A stretch of 64,000 bases of DNA from Paractinoplanes bogorensis (GTDB lineage Bacteria; Actinomycetota; Actinomycetes; Mycobacteriales; Micromonosporaceae): positions 62,001-126,000 of the forward strand of contig NZ_JAHKKG010000009.1 of NCBI RefSeq assembly GCF_018829635.1, given 5' to 3'. The notes below the pieces were generated by a model that searched no databases, was not told where the DNA came from, and saw only the letters and a list, made by a program, of their open reading frames with translations. Positions 7,153 to 15,988 of this stretch are shown here, in pieces (the stretch's first letter is position 1; every line of letters begins with the position of its first letter). A program made the position numbers and the translations under genes.

Positions 7153-9135
7153 CTACCAGGGAGAGGGCGCCGGAGGAGCCACCACCGGCGGACGGTCGTC
7201 ACAGGTGATCGTGTTCGGCAGCAGCCACGGGGCGAGCCAGCCGCCGTCGTTGCCACCACGGTCGGTGACGGTGAACTCGGATCCGGTGGCCGGGAAGCCG
7301 AACTTGCCACAGTTGTTCACGCCGACCGCGCCGACGTTACGGGCGTCCACGTTCTCGAACGACGCACCGCCCGCGACCCGGGCACTGAGCACGCTCGTAC
7401 CGGTGCCGTCGATCCTCAGGTCTTTGAAGTGCACGTTCGGGATCGAGTAGAGATCCTTCACCGACCACTCCGAGACCATCATGATCGCGTTGTACGTGCT
7501 GTCGAGGTAGTGGTCGCCGGTGACCTGGATGTCGGCATCGATGCTCTTGTCGAGCGCGTAGATCCAGATCGCGCCCAGACCGATCTTCCAGTTCAATTCG
7601 AAAGTTCCCGCCCGTACGGTCGTGTTGTCCACGAACCGCAGCGTGCCGGTGAACGGTTCGGCGCCGAAGCGGGAACCGGCGTGCAGGGCGCTGCCCTCGC
7701 GGATCGGGTCGGCGACCAGGTTGTTCGAGACGGTGATGTCCTTACCGCCGTAGATCGCGATGCCGTTGGCCAGCACCGGCGTCTGCACGGTGTTGCGGTC
7801 GAACGTATTGCCCGCGTTGGTGGTCTTCTCGGCCCACATGGCCAGCCCGTCGTCACCGCTGTTGCGGACGAAGTTGTTGCGGGCCACCGAGTTCGTGACT
7901 CCGGTGTGGAAGTTGAGCGCGTCGGCGATCTGGTCGACGACGATGTTGTTCTCGATCCGGGTGCCGGTCATCGGGCCGTCGAACCACAGGCCGACCTTGG
8001 TGTGCTGGATGTAGAGACCCTTGACGCTCGAGTCGCTCATCGCCCCGCCGACGCCGTTGACCTGGTCGGTGTCGATTCTTTCCCGTACGTCGCCCTGGAT
8101 CGCGAATCCCGACAGGTGCACGTTGCGACTGCCACCGTCGGCCGCGTCCTTGCCGTAGAAACCGACCCCGGTGTGCACCGATCCGTCCGGGGCGGGTGTG
8201 CTCAGGGCGACCTCGCGGCCCTTGATGGTCGTGTACCAGTTGCCGGCGCCCTCGATGGTCACGTTGTCGACCACGATGTGGCGGTTGACCTGATAGACGC
8301 CCGGCGGGATGTAGACCTTGAGCTTGGTCTTCTTCGCGAACGCGATGGCCTTGTCGATCGCCGGGGCGGAGTCGCGCTTGCCGGTCGGGTCCGCCCCGAA
8401 GGCCAGCACGTTGGCCGCGATCAGGTTGACGTACGGGAGACCGACCTGTTCCGAGTCGAGCAGGTCGATGACCGTCCACGGCACGGCCGACGACGCGGTC
8501 AGACGCACCTTCTCACCGGCCGCGACCGTACGCCCGAGCAACAGGCGCTGCTCGTCGTAGAAGTGGAACGGCCGGAACGGCTTGGTGATCTCGGGCGCCG
8601 GAGTGGTCGCGGCGGGCACGCAGGCGCACTCGGTGATCCACCAGTCCGGGTGCAGCAGGTCGGCGTTCGGGTCGTTGGTGAACGGATACTGGTTGTAGAG
8701 GTACGAGTACTGCGAGGTCAGCGTCATCGAGCGGGACACGCTGCCGGCCTTGACGGCGAGCGGGGCGGTGAGCCCGCCGCCGGTGGCCGAGTCGGGGATG
8801 CTGTAGCGCACGGTGATCGCGTTGGCTGCCTTGGGCAGCGTGAACTCGACGTACTGACCCGGGGTGAGGCGGACGGCGGAACGGCCGGAGGCCTCGGCGG
8901 GCAGCGTGTAGGCCTCCCGGCTCGGGCCGATGACCGTGCCGGTGGTCTTGGCGTTCTCGGCTTCCTGCTCGAGGAAGTTGACGCTCGCGCCCCGACCGGC
9001 CACCAGCGCCGGGTCGAGGCCGGCGCGGGTGACCGGCGTGGTGGTGGGCGCGGCGACAGCGGGGGACGGAAGGAGCGCGGCGGCGCTCAGCACGGCAACG
9101 GCCAGGACGGCCGGCCGTCTCATCGATATAGGCAT
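7153..9135 (-). CDS. Secreted alpha-1,3-glucanase-like protein (GH87, right-handed beta-helix)
   Basis: The product is a 660-residue exported protein. A Sec signal peptide starts at M (9135): SMRRPAVLAVAVLSAAALL, with a likely cut after AVAA. Next comes a carbohydrate-binding-like beta-sandwich (LEQEAENAKTTGTV to PGQYVEFTLPKAANAITV). The beta-helix begins at VLAFGADPTGKRDSAPAIDKAI, a common opening of pectate-lyase-like folds. Asp at about residue 406 (IADALNF) and the pair at about 428-429 (NSGDDGLAMW) have the spacing of the three catalytic Asp of GH87 alpha-1,3-glucanases. That would make it an enzyme attacking fungal cell-wall glucan or mutan. A longer GTG-type start at 9228 would precede the signal peptide and is less likely. 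A sister beta-helix protein lies at 56629. Confidence 0.8.
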   Translation of the reverse strand: MPISMRRPAVLAVAVLSAAALLPSPAVAAPTTTPVTRAGLDPALVAGRGASVNFLEQEAENAKTTGTVIGPSREAYTLPAEASGRSAVRLTPGQYVEFTLPKAANAITVRYSIPDSATGGGLTAPLAVKAGSVSRSMTLTSQYSYLYNQYPFTNDPNADLLHPDWWITECACVPAATTPAPEITKPFRPFHFYDEQRLLLGRTVAAGEKVRLTASSAVPWTVIDLLDSEQVGLPYVNLIAANVLAFGADPTGKRDSAPAIDKAIAFAKKTKLKVYIPPGVYQVNRHIVVDNVTIEGAGNWYTTIKGREVALSTPAPDGSVHTGVGFYGKDAADGGSRNVHLSGFAIQGDVRERIDTDQVNGVGGAMSDSSVKGLYIQHTKVGLWFDGPMTGTRIENNIVVDQIADALNFHTGVTNSVARNNFVRNSGDDGLAMWAEKTTNAGNTFDRNTVQTPVLANGIAIYGGKDITVSNNLVADPIREGSALHAGSRFGAEPFTGTLRFVDNTTVRAGTFELNWKIGLGAIWIYALDKSIDADIQVTGDHYLDSTYNAIMMVSEWSVKDLYSIPNVHFKDLRIDGTGTSVLSARVAGGASFENVDARNVGAVGVNNCGKFGFPATGSEFTVTDRGGNDGGWLAPWLLPNTITCDDRPPVVAPPAPSPW

Positions 9136-9270
9136 CGAGGCGGCTCTTTCTCGAGGGGAGCGTTCCCCGCGGCGGGACGGGCGCCGGGTGGGGTGGAGTG
9201 ACCATAAGATTGCTGTGACGCAGTCCACAAGGTTCAGTCCGAAGTTTTCGTCAGATTGCTCGGTGCTTAC

Positions 9271-10074
9271 GTGAAGCGCTCGGTTTCTTGCACGCTCGTC
9301 GTGTTGCTGGTCGCCGCTTGCAGCAAGTCGCCGCAGGAGCCCGCGTGGACGCGGATCGATCTGCCCGCCGACGGCCCGGTGACCCTGACCGACGTCGCCG
9401 ACTGCGGCGGTACGTGGTGGGCCGTGGGCGCCGTGCGGACCAGCGCCACCGAGATGCGCCCGGCCGCGTGGACCGACGGCGGGTCGGGAGCGTGGTCAGC
9501 GGTCCGATTCGACCCGCTGCCGAGCAGCTACTACGGGCCGCGACAGGAAATCCGGAGCATGGCCTGCGCGGCGGGCCGGGTGGCAATGGTCGGCGCCGTT
9601 CCGGGCGGCGCTCACGGCAATCCCCGCGTCAGCACATGGCGGCTCGACGGGGAGCGGATCGTCGAGAACGCCGCTCCCTTCGAGACCTACGGCGGAGACG
9701 AGGCCGTCGGCGTCGGGCCGATCGCCGCCGGAGCCGAGGGGTTTGCGATCGTGGGCATCCGGACCAGCGGTGCGGCGGCCTGGTTCTCGCCGGACGGCAA
9801 GACGTTCACGTTGAGCGAGTCGGACATCGCGGGCACGGCCGCTCTGGCGGTTGGCGCGCGGCCGGACGGCGGCTGGTCGATCACGGGAACGGGCGCCGAC
9901 CAGCAGACGGCCGCCTGGATCGTCGACGACGGTCGGTGGACGAGCGTCGCGCCGCCTACGGGCGTACGGGAAACCGGTTTTGACGTTGACGGGAAGCCCT
10001 CGATCGCCGTGGCCGAGCGGGGCGACAGTGTGGTGATGGCGACGAGTGACAGCCTGTGGCAGGCCACGCGATAG
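9271..10074 (+). CDS. Predicted lipoprotein, propeller-like, unknown function
   Basis: The 267-residue protein starts at GTG 9271 (VKRSVSCTLVVLLVAACSKS). The lipobox LVAAC predicts lipid attachment at Cys17 and anchoring on the outer face of the membrane. The rest has repeated Trp/Gly-rich strands (GTWWAVGAVRTS, AAWFSPDGKTFTLSES, TAAWIVDDGRWTSV) that suggest a small beta-propeller. A TTG at 9256 is in frame but less likely. It is divergent from the glucanase gene with 135 bp between the starts. No family was recognised, and a role in sensing or scaffolding would be a guess. Confidence 0.75.
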   Translation: MKRSVSCTLVVLLVAACSKSPQEPAWTRIDLPADGPVTLTDVADCGGTWWAVGAVRTSATEMRPAAWTDGGSGAWSAVRFDPLPSSYYGPRQEIRSMACAAGRVAMVGAVPGGAHGNPRVSTWRLDGERIVENAAPFETYGGDEAVGVGPIAAGAEGFAIVGIRTSGAAAWFSPDGKTFTLSESDIAGTAALAVGARPDGGWSITGTGADQQTAAWIVDDGRWTSVAPPTGVRETGFDVDGKPSIAVAERGDSVVMATSDSLWQATR

Positions 10075-10161
10075 CTGTCCAACTGACCCCGTATGGACCA
10101 ATCCGGCGCGGTCGCGGCCGAATTACCGGTTTCTTCCAGTTTCGTTGGTCATGCTCGTGGG

Positions 10162-11358
10162 GTGAGCGACAACATTTCCCGTCGATCCCTGCTGGCCGGA
10201 GCCGGCGGCCTCCTCGTGGGGGCCGCCGTGCCGGGCAGCGCCCAGGCCGCGCCCGGCCGCACCTCGCGAGTCAGCCGCGGCACCACGCTCGCCTACGCTG
10301 ACCTGCACAATCACACACTTCTGTCGGACGGGCTGGGCGAACCCGAACTGGCCTACGCGTCGATGCGCTCGGCCGGGCTCGACGTCGCCGCGCTGACCGA
10401 CCACGCCACCGACTCCGGCTTCACCGGCATCACCACGGCCAAGTGGCAGCAGATCGGCAAACTGACCGAACTGGCCGACCAGACCGGCGCCTTCACGTCG
10501 ATCCGGGGCTTCGAGTGGTCGCACAACCACCTCGGCCACGTCAACGTCTGGGGCACCGACGGCTTCCTCGGCGCGGGCGGGGTGACCAGCATGACGACCG
10601 TCTACGACTGGCTCGCCGGCACCACCGGGGTGGCCAGCTTCAACCATCCGGGGCGGCAGCGGGAGCGGTTCGGCGATTTCGCGTACGACCCCCGGGTCGC
10701 CGAACACATGGTCGCGCTGGAGATGTTCAACAACGAGGACGACTACCTCTTCGAAGGCTGGCCGCAGCGCACCTCGCCGCTGGTCGCCTGTCTGAACGCG
10801 GGCTGGCGGACCGGGCTGTCCGGGGTCGCCGACGAGCACGGCTTCGACTGGGGCAAAGACCGTGGCAAGGGGCTGACCGGGCTGTGGGTCACCGAGAACA
10901 CGCGGGCCGGGGTGCTGGCCGCGATGCGGGCCCGCCGCTTCTTCGCCAGCCGGGTCAAGGGGCTGCGCCTGGACGCGACGGCCGCCGGCGTACGGATGGG
11001 CGGTCGTCTGCCGATCGCCAAGGGTGACGTGACGTTCCGCCTCGACCTCGACCGCGGCCCGGAGGCGGCCGGCCACCCGCTGCGTGTGCAGGTGCTCCGG
11101 CCCGGCCCGGCCGCACCCGAGGTCGTACACCTGCAGGACCTGGACGAGAGCCAGGTCGTCCGGTTCACCGTGCCGCTCGATGTTGCCGACGGTGACTGGG
11201 TGGTTCTGCGGATCGCCGACCCGAACCGGGACAACGCGACACCCGGCCCGATCGGGCACGTCAGCAACGACTTCGCCCTCGCCTATTCGAGCCCGTGGTG
11301 GCTGACCGGCGGATCAACTCCGGCCAAGTCGTCAACTCGCCACCCGTCCGGCCGATAA
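10162..11358 (+). CDS. Tat-exported PHP-domain metallohydrolase (CehA/McbA-like)
   Basis: The 398-residue protein starts at GTG 10162. A twin-arginine signal is clear: SRRSLLAGAGGLLVGAA with R7-R8 and a cut near AQAA. The mature part opens with the PHP metal motif DLHNHTLLSDG (H49-x-H51) followed by AALTDHATDSGF, and later metal ligands are seen at GFEWSHNHLGHVNVWG and SFNHPGRQ. PHP proteins of this exported group are metal-dependent phosphoesterases or amidohydrolases of unknown substrate. Tat export fits folding with metal before secretion. The C-terminal 100 residues form a beta-rich domain. An upstream ATG at 10093 would add 23 residues that look non-coding. Confidence 0.82.
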   Translation: MSDNISRRSLLAGAGGLLVGAAVPGSAQAAPGRTSRVSRGTTLAYADLHNHTLLSDGLGEPELAYASMRSAGLDVAALTDHATDSGFTGITTAKWQQIGKLTELADQTGAFTSIRGFEWSHNHLGHVNVWGTDGFLGAGGVTSMTTVYDWLAGTTGVASFNHPGRQRERFGDFAYDPRVAEHMVALEMFNNEDDYLFEGWPQRTSPLVACLNAGWRTGLSGVADEHGFDWGKDRGKGLTGLWVTENTRAGVLAAMRARRFFASRVKGLRLDATAAGVRMGGRLPIAKGDVTFRLDLDRGPEAAGHPLRVQVLRPGPAAPEVVHLQDLDESQVVRFTVPLDVADGDWVVLRIADPNRDNATPGPIGHVSNDFALAYSSPWWLTGGSTPAKSSTRHPSGR

Positions 11359-11365
11359 AAAGCGC

Positions 11366-12586
11366 GTGAAACCATCGGAGTCCGCGGACGGCACCAAGCT
11401 CGTGCACGTCGGGCGCCAGCCGATCTTCGATGCACAGGGTGACGTCGTCGCTTACGAGCTGCTCTTCCGCGGCAGCATGGAGGCGGTCGCGGCCGGCCGC
11501 CAGGACACGTACGCGACCAGCACCGTCATGATCAACGCGTTCACGGAGTTCGGCATCCGCGAGGTCGCGGGCGATCGGCTCTGCTTCATCAACCTGACCC
11601 GCGAGTTCCTGTCCGGCGAACTGCCGCTGCCGTTCGGCCCGTCACAGGTGGTGCTCGAGGTGCTCGAGACGGTCGAGATGGACGACGAGGTCGTCGCCGG
11701 GATCACCCGGCTCGCCGAGGCCGGCTACCGGATCGCCCTCGACGACTTCGTCTGGGGGGCCGGGCAGGAGCGGCTGTTCGAGCTGGCCTCGTACGTGAAA
11801 CTCGATCTGCTCGACGGTGACCTCACGCACCTCGACGAGGTGGTCGCCGCCGTCCGGCAGCACCCCAACATCCAGATCGTGGCCGAGCGCCTCGAGACCG
11901 ACGAACAGCTCGCGATCGCCGAGCGTTACGGCATGGAGTTGCGGCAGGGGTACGCCCTGAGCCGCCCCCAGGTGCTGACCGTGGCCAGCCTGTCCCCGTC
12001 CCGCCTGCGCAGGCTCGAACTGGTCACCGCGCTCAGCGCCCCCGACGCCGACATGCCCCGCATCGTCGAGATCATCGCGAGCGATCCCGCGCTGTCGCTG
12101 CGCGTGCTCCGGGCCAGCAACTCGGTCGCCGCCGGGCATGCCAACCGCGTTTCCTCCGTACGCCAGGCCGTGGTGATGGTCGGTCTCAAGCACATCCGGC
12201 AGTGGGCGATGCTGATGGTGCTGGACGACGTCGGTGGGCCGGCCGAGGAACACATGCTCGGGGTGCTGACCCGGGCCCGGCTCTGCGAGAACGTGGCGCC
12301 CTGGTTCGGGGCCGCCCCCGACGCGGCGTTCATGGCCGGCGTGATCACCGGGGTGGCCGGCCTGCTGGGCATCTCCCCGGCCGAGATGTCCGACCAGTTC
12401 CCGCTGGCCCCGGCGGTCGCGGCCGCGCTCACCACCGGCAGCGGGCGGCTCGGGCAGGCGCTGGCCGCGGTCGACTCGTACGAGCGGGGTGAGCTGGGCA
12501 CCTTCGACCTGGCCCCGCAGTACATGGACGCGGTGCGCTGGTCGACCCGGGCCTTGGACGCCTCGAACCGGCTGGCCGCCGCGTAG
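11366..12586 (+). CDS. EAL-HDOD signalling protein (YuxH-like)
   Basis: The 406-residue cytoplasmic protein has a degenerate EAL domain (residues about 8-200) followed by an HDOD domain (about 200-400). EAL-derived motifs are visible as VGRQPIFD, AYELLFRG, LEVLETVE, LDDFVWG and AERLET, the last standing for the usual AEGVET, so active c-di-GMP hydrolysis is doubtful. The HDOD part has the helical segments DPALSLRVLRASNS and VRQAVVMVGLKHIRQWAML. Proteins of this architecture act in c-di-GMP-linked regulation of motility or surface growth in other bacteria. The start is GTG 11366, 7 bp after the PHP gene. No good ribosome site is seen, so re-initiation after the upstream gene is possible. Confidence 0.85.
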   Translation: MKPSESADGTKLVHVGRQPIFDAQGDVVAYELLFRGSMEAVAAGRQDTYATSTVMINAFTEFGIREVAGDRLCFINLTREFLSGELPLPFGPSQVVLEVLETVEMDDEVVAGITRLAEAGYRIALDDFVWGAGQERLFELASYVKLDLLDGDLTHLDEVVAAVRQHPNIQIVAERLETDEQLAIAERYGMELRQGYALSRPQVLTVASLSPSRLRRLELVTALSAPDADMPRIVEIIASDPALSLRVLRASNSVAAGHANRVSSVRQAVVMVGLKHIRQWAMLMVLDDVGGPAEEHMLGVLTRARLCENVAPWFGAAPDAAFMAGVITGVAGLLGISPAEMSDQFPLAPAVAAALTTGSGRLGQALAAVDSYERGELGTFDLAPQYMDAVRWSTRALDASNRLAAA

Positions 12587-12596
12587 GGTTTCGCTG

Positions 12597-13295
12597 ATGG
12601 ATGTCGCCATCGTCACCGGCGCGGGTTCCGGGCTCGGCCGTCATCTCGCCGTGGGGCTCGCCGAGGACGGCGCTCACGTGATCGCCGCCGACATCGACCT
12701 TTCGGCGGCCACCTCGACCGCGGCGCAGATCGGCGGCACGGCCTTCCGCTGCGACGTCACGTCGCCTTCGGCCGCCGCCGACCTGATCGCGGCGGCCGTC
12801 GACCTGGGCGGCCCACACGTGCTGATCAACAACGCCGGCGGCTGGACCCCCGGTGATCAGTTTCCGGCGGCGCCCTACGAGGCCTGGTCGGGAACGCTCG
12901 ACCTCAACCTGCGGGCCCCGATGCACCTGACCCAGCTCGCGCTGGAGCCGATGGCCCGCGTCGGGGGCGGCGCGATCCTCAACATCGCCTCGTCGGCCGG
13001 GGTCGAGGACTCCCCCTACGGCTCCCCCGAATACGGTGCGGCCAAGGCCGGGCTGGTCCGCTTCACGACGACGCTGGGCGACCCCGGCCGGATCGGCGGC
13101 ACCCGGGTCATGTGCCTGGTGCCGAACTGGATCGGGCTCGAGCGGGCGCACGCCGAGCTGGCCGCGATGTCGCCGGATGAACGCGCCCAGGCATCCCCGC
13201 TGATTCCGCCCTCCAAGGTCGTGGCGGCCGCGCTCGGGCTTTTGCGGGCCGGCACCGGCGGGACGGTGCTAGAGCTCGTCGGCTCTCTTCCGTAA
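12597..13295 (+). CDS. Short-chain dehydrogenase/reductase
   Basis: The 232-residue classical SDR has the cofactor loop TGAGSGLG at residues 7-14, the NNAGG segment, serine in NIASSAG and the catalytic YGAAK (Y-x3-K). D34 in AADIDL after strand 2 suggests NAD(H) preference. The ATG at 12597 has TAGGG 8 nt upstream, and the gene starts 10 bp after the EAL-HDOD gene. The end is slightly short for the family (usually about 250). Its last 27 bp overlap the stop of the convergent sigma factor gene. The substrate is unknown. Confidence 0.85.
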   Translation: MDVAIVTGAGSGLGRHLAVGLAEDGAHVIAADIDLSAATSTAAQIGGTAFRCDVTSPSAAADLIAAAVDLGGPHVLINNAGGWTPGDQFPAAPYEAWSGTLDLNLRAPMHLTQLALEPMARVGGGAILNIASSAGVEDSPYGSPEYGAAKAGLVRFTTTLGDPGRIGGTRVMCLVPNWIGLERAHAELAAMSPDERAQASPLIPPSKVVAAALGLLRAGTGGTVLELVGSLP

Positions 13296-14417
13296 AGCTC
13301 GCCTCTCGATGCCGTCCGGTGTCGCCGCCGCGGCCTCGTAGAAGAGGGCTCTGGCTTTCTCGGGTTCGCCGGCGCGGGCGGTGAGATCGGCCTCCACCGC
13401 GATCACCAGCGGGTAGACCTGTCTGTCCAGATTTATCGTCTCAAGCAGCTCCAATCCAGCTTTCGCCCCGTACGCATACCCGTGCGTCACGGCCCGATTC
13501 AGCTGCACGACGTCGGTGGGCTGCACGCGTGCCAGCTCGTCGTACCAGAGCGCGATCGACCCCCAATCGGTCTCGCCCTCGGTCGCATGACAGGCGGCGA
13601 TGCGCGCGTGCAAGGCGTACGGGCCCTCGACCGGTGTCCGCAGCAGGATCTCGAGCGCCTCGGCGATCGCCGGCCGGTCCCAGAGCGCGCGGTCCTGCCG
13701 GTCCAGCGTCACCAGCTCGCCCGCGGCATCGCGCCGGGCATGCCGCCGCGAATGCTGCAACAGGAACAACGCCAGCAGCGACGACACCTCGGACTCGCCC
13801 GGCATCAGCTCGCTCAGCAGCCGGGCCAGGCGGATGGCCTCCTCGGCCAAGACCGGCTCCCCGTCGTACCCGCGCGTGAACAGCAGATAGAGCACCGCCA
13901 GCACGCCCGGCAGCCGCTCGCCGAGCGCGTCACCCTCGGGCACCCGGTACGGAATGCGGGCCGCCGAGATCTTGGACTTGGCCCGGGTGATCCGCCGGGT
14001 CATCGCCGACTCACTGACCAGGAAGACGCGGGCGATGTCGGCCGTGGGGACGCCGGCCACCGTACGCAGAGTGAGCGCGACCCGGGCCTCCAGGGCCAGC
14101 GCCGGATGGCAGCACGTGAAGATCAACCGCAGGCGGTCGTCCTCCTCGGGTGGAGCCGGTTCGATCATGGCGGCCTCCCGCAGCTTCCGCTCCTCGACGG
14201 CGGCCCGGCGCATGACGTCGATGGCCCGGTTCCGGGCGACCGTCATCAGCCAGCCGCCCGGATTGTCCGGCACCCCGTCGCGCGGCCACCGCTCGAGCGC
14301 GACGGCGAGCGCGTCCTGCGCGCAGTCCTCGGCCAGCGTCCAGTCCCCCGTCACCCGGATCAGGGTGGCGACGAGCCGTCCCCAGTGCTCCTCGTGGGCC
14401 CGCGCGACGGCGTCCAT
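13269..14417 (-). CDS. ECF42-type sigma factor with C-terminal TPR-like extension
   Basis: The 382-residue protein combines ECF sigma regions 2 and 4 (EDCAQDALAVALERWPRDGVPDNPGGWLMTVARNRAIDVMRR; VALTLRTVAGVPTADIARVFLVSESAMTRRITRAK) with a helical TPR-like domain of about 190 residues (for example RGYDGEPVLAEEAIRLARLL and QLNRAVTHGYAYGAKAGLELL). This is the ECF42/COG4941 architecture, which is typically encoded beside DGPF (YCII-like) proteins, as here. No anti-sigma factor is known for the group, and the C-terminal domain is thought to act in control. It begins 1 bp after the DGPF gene, so the two form an operon. Its stop overlaps the SDR gene tail to tail. Confidence 0.92.
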   Translation of the reverse strand: MDAVARAHEEHWGRLVATLIRVTGDWTLAEDCAQDALAVALERWPRDGVPDNPGGWLMTVARNRAIDVMRRAAVEERKLREAAMIEPAPPEEDDRLRLIFTCCHPALALEARVALTLRTVAGVPTADIARVFLVSESAMTRRITRAKSKISAARIPYRVPEGDALGERLPGVLAVLYLLFTRGYDGEPVLAEEAIRLARLLSELMPGESEVSSLLALFLLQHSRRHARRDAAGELVTLDRQDRALWDRPAIAEALEILLRTPVEGPYALHARIAACHATEGETDWGSIALWYDELARVQPTDVVQLNRAVTHGYAYGAKAGLELLETINLDRQVYPLVIAVEADLTARAGEPEKARALFYEAAAATPDGIERRALRKRADEL

Positions 14418-14418
14418 C

Positions 14419-14748
14419 TCAGAGGTTGGCGAACGGCCGCAGCTCGATCCGGCCCCCGTACGCCATCGGATGCGCGGCGGCGACCGCGATCGCCTCGTCG
14501 AGGTCGGCGCACTCCAGGATGTCGAAGCCCACGATCACCTCTTTCGTCTCGGTGAACGGCCCGTCGGTCAGCATCGTCTCGCCACCCCGCACCCGTACGG
14601 TCGTGGCCGCACTCGGCGGAGCGAGCACGTCCCCCATGATTCGGCGACCGGCGGCGTCGTTCTCGGCCACCCACACCTCGATGTCGGGCACGCGGGAGTC
14701 GTCGGTCTCGGGCTCGGGGTCGCTGCAGACGAACATCATGTACTTCAC
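14419..14748 (-). CDS. YCII/DGPF-domain protein, partner of the ECF42 sigma factor
   Basis: The 109-residue small protein carries the hallmark TDGPFTETKEVIVGF and an aromatic/Met-rich first strand (KYMMFVCSDPE). DGPF proteins are found next to ECF42 sigma factors in many actinobacteria and are probable targets or partners. Their biochemical activity is not established. The start is GTG 14748 with AGAGGAGA 6 nt upstream. The sigma gene follows after a single base. Confidence 0.9.
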   Translation of the reverse strand: MKYMMFVCSDPEPETDDSRVPDIEVWVAENDAAGRRIMGDVLAPPSAATTVRVRGGETMLTDGPFTETKEVIVGFDILECADLDEAIAVAAAHPMAYGGRIELRPFANL

Positions 14749-14805
14749 GGCTGTCTCCTCTTCCGTTCCGACCTTGTCACCAGGGTGACGAACGGCGAAC
14801 CACCG

Positions 14806-14826
14806 ATCCGGACAGCTCTTCCGGAT
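14806..14826 (-). terminator. Terminator hairpin after the LacI-type gene at 14829
   Basis: ATCCGGA-CAGCTCT-TCCGGAT forms a 7-bp stem just past the stop codon at 14829. The run of T follows on the plus strand, so it could equally stop read-through from that side. Confidence 0.55.
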
Positions 14827-14828
14827 TT

Positions 14829-15689
14829 TTATCCGGGCATGTTCAGCGGCGTGATCACCTGCACCACCGAGGACTCCTCCGCGCGGCTCGGCTGCACGAT
14901 TGTCCGGCAGGCCGTCCGCAGGTCCGCCCGCAGATCATGATGCAGCACGGCGGATAGACGCCCGGCGCGCAGCAACTCGATGGTTTCGTCGTCCAGCTCG
15001 TGCGCCACAAAAACGTCATAGTTGCGTCGGGCTTCGGCAAAGGCGTTCACCACGTACGCGGTCTGCCCGCTACCCGCGTCATAAACGGCTCGCACCGACG
15101 GGCTGTCGGCCAGCAGTTGCTTCACGCCGTCGGGCTCGATCACCAGAACACGCCGGTTGGGTGCACGCGCGGCCAGCTCGCTCCGGAAGCTCCCGGTCCG
15201 GCCATTGTCCCCGGCGGCCACGATCAGGACGTCGCCCGCCCGGTCGGCCAGCCACTGCTCGACCAGGTAGGCGGCGGTGGCGCCCGCTTCCCCCCGGTCG
15301 AGCGCGACCACCGGGATCTTCAGATGCGCGACCGCCTCGGCCAGCTCCGGGCTCGGCGCGGCCTGCAGCACGAGCCCGTGCGACCGAGACCGGGCAATGC
15401 GGGCCACCGCGGCGAGCGGGTCATCAGCCGCGTGGAAGCGGGGCCGGATCACGGCCGGACGCAGCCCCGGCAACTCGGCCCGCAGGGCGGCCTCGGCTCG
15501 CTCCGGTTCGTGCACGACAAGGTCGATCGACCAGGTGCGACCCGGCGACTGCCGATCCAGGGCAGCGATGGCCTGGTGGACCTCACGGACGGTGCTTTCC
15601 CGTACGCCGCCACGCTCGTGCAGAACCCGGTCGACGGTGGCTTGGCTGAGGCCGGCCTGGGCGGCGATCTCGCGGACTCGGTGCTTCAC
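14829..15689 (-). CDS. LacI-family transcriptional regulator
   Basis: The 286-residue repressor starts at GTG 15689 (VKHRVREIAAQAGLSQATVDRVLHERGGV), giving the standard LacI N-terminal HTH. GGGGAGG lies just upstream. The rest is a periplasmic-binding-protein-like sensor domain (LVVHEPERAEAALRAELPG, VLIVAAGDNGRTGSFRSEL), slightly shorter than usual. No sugar-uptake or catabolic operon adjoins it, so its target is unknown. The frame runs open upstream to 15821, but that part is low-quality Arg-rich sequence. Two DnaA-box-like sites (15831-15861) and a TTGACA on the minus strand (15815-15810) lie upstream. Confidence 0.82.
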   Translation of the reverse strand: MKHRVREIAAQAGLSQATVDRVLHERGGVRESTVREVHQAIAALDRQSPGRTWSIDLVVHEPERAEAALRAELPGLRPAVIRPRFHAADDPLAAVARIARSRSHGLVLQAAPSPELAEAVAHLKIPVVALDRGEAGATAAYLVEQWLADRAGDVLIVAAGDNGRTGSFRSELAARAPNRRVLVIEPDGVKQLLADSPSVRAVYDAGSGQTAYVVNAFAEARRNYDVFVAHELDDETIELLRAGRLSAVLHHDLRADLRTACRTIVQPSRAEESSVVQVITPLNMPG

Positions 15690-15830
15690 GCCCCTCCCCT
15701 TCCTCGACCGGTTGCCGCGCGTAGCGCGGGCCCTCGCGCGCCCGCACGTGTACGCGTAGACCCTCCGCCTCCCCCGGCCACCCGGGGAATGGGAGGAGGT
15801 TAGGGGACTTGTCAAGCGCACGGAACACGG

Positions 15831-15861
15831 TTATCCACAGGGGCGAGCGAGTTATCCACAG
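15831..15861 (+). promoter_or_regulatory. Pair of DnaA-box sequences, 21 bp apart
   Basis: TTATCCACAG occurs at 15831-15840 and again at 15852-15861, same orientation, two helical turns apart. Both contain the perfect TTATCCACA box. They lie in the about 300-bp gap between the LacI-type gene and the sensor gene, upstream of the likely LacI-type promoter. The rest of the gap (15690-15988) holds only the hairpin at 15907-15935 and no gene. Confidence 0.6.
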
Positions 15862-15906
15862 GGCGCGGCGCCGTTGTGGGTGGGGCGCTAGCGTCGTGAG
15901 GCTTCG

Positions 15907-15935
15907 AACCCCTCACCCGTACAGGATGAGGGGTT
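15907..15935. terminator. Hairpin AACCCCTCA / TGAGGGGTT
   Basis: A 9-bp stem with an 11-nt loop lies 54 bp beyond the stop of the minus-strand sensor gene at 15989. It also has TTT on the plus side, so it may work in both directions. Confidence 0.55.
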
Positions 15936-15988
15936 TCTGAGGGTCTATGGAAGGACTTTGATGTGTGGTCAGCCCATTGCGCGACTGG

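Noticed and set aside
15831..15861. DnaA boxes as part of a replication origin
   Set aside because: Only two boxes, no AT-rich unwinding region and no dnaA, dnaN, gyr or parAB genes nearby.
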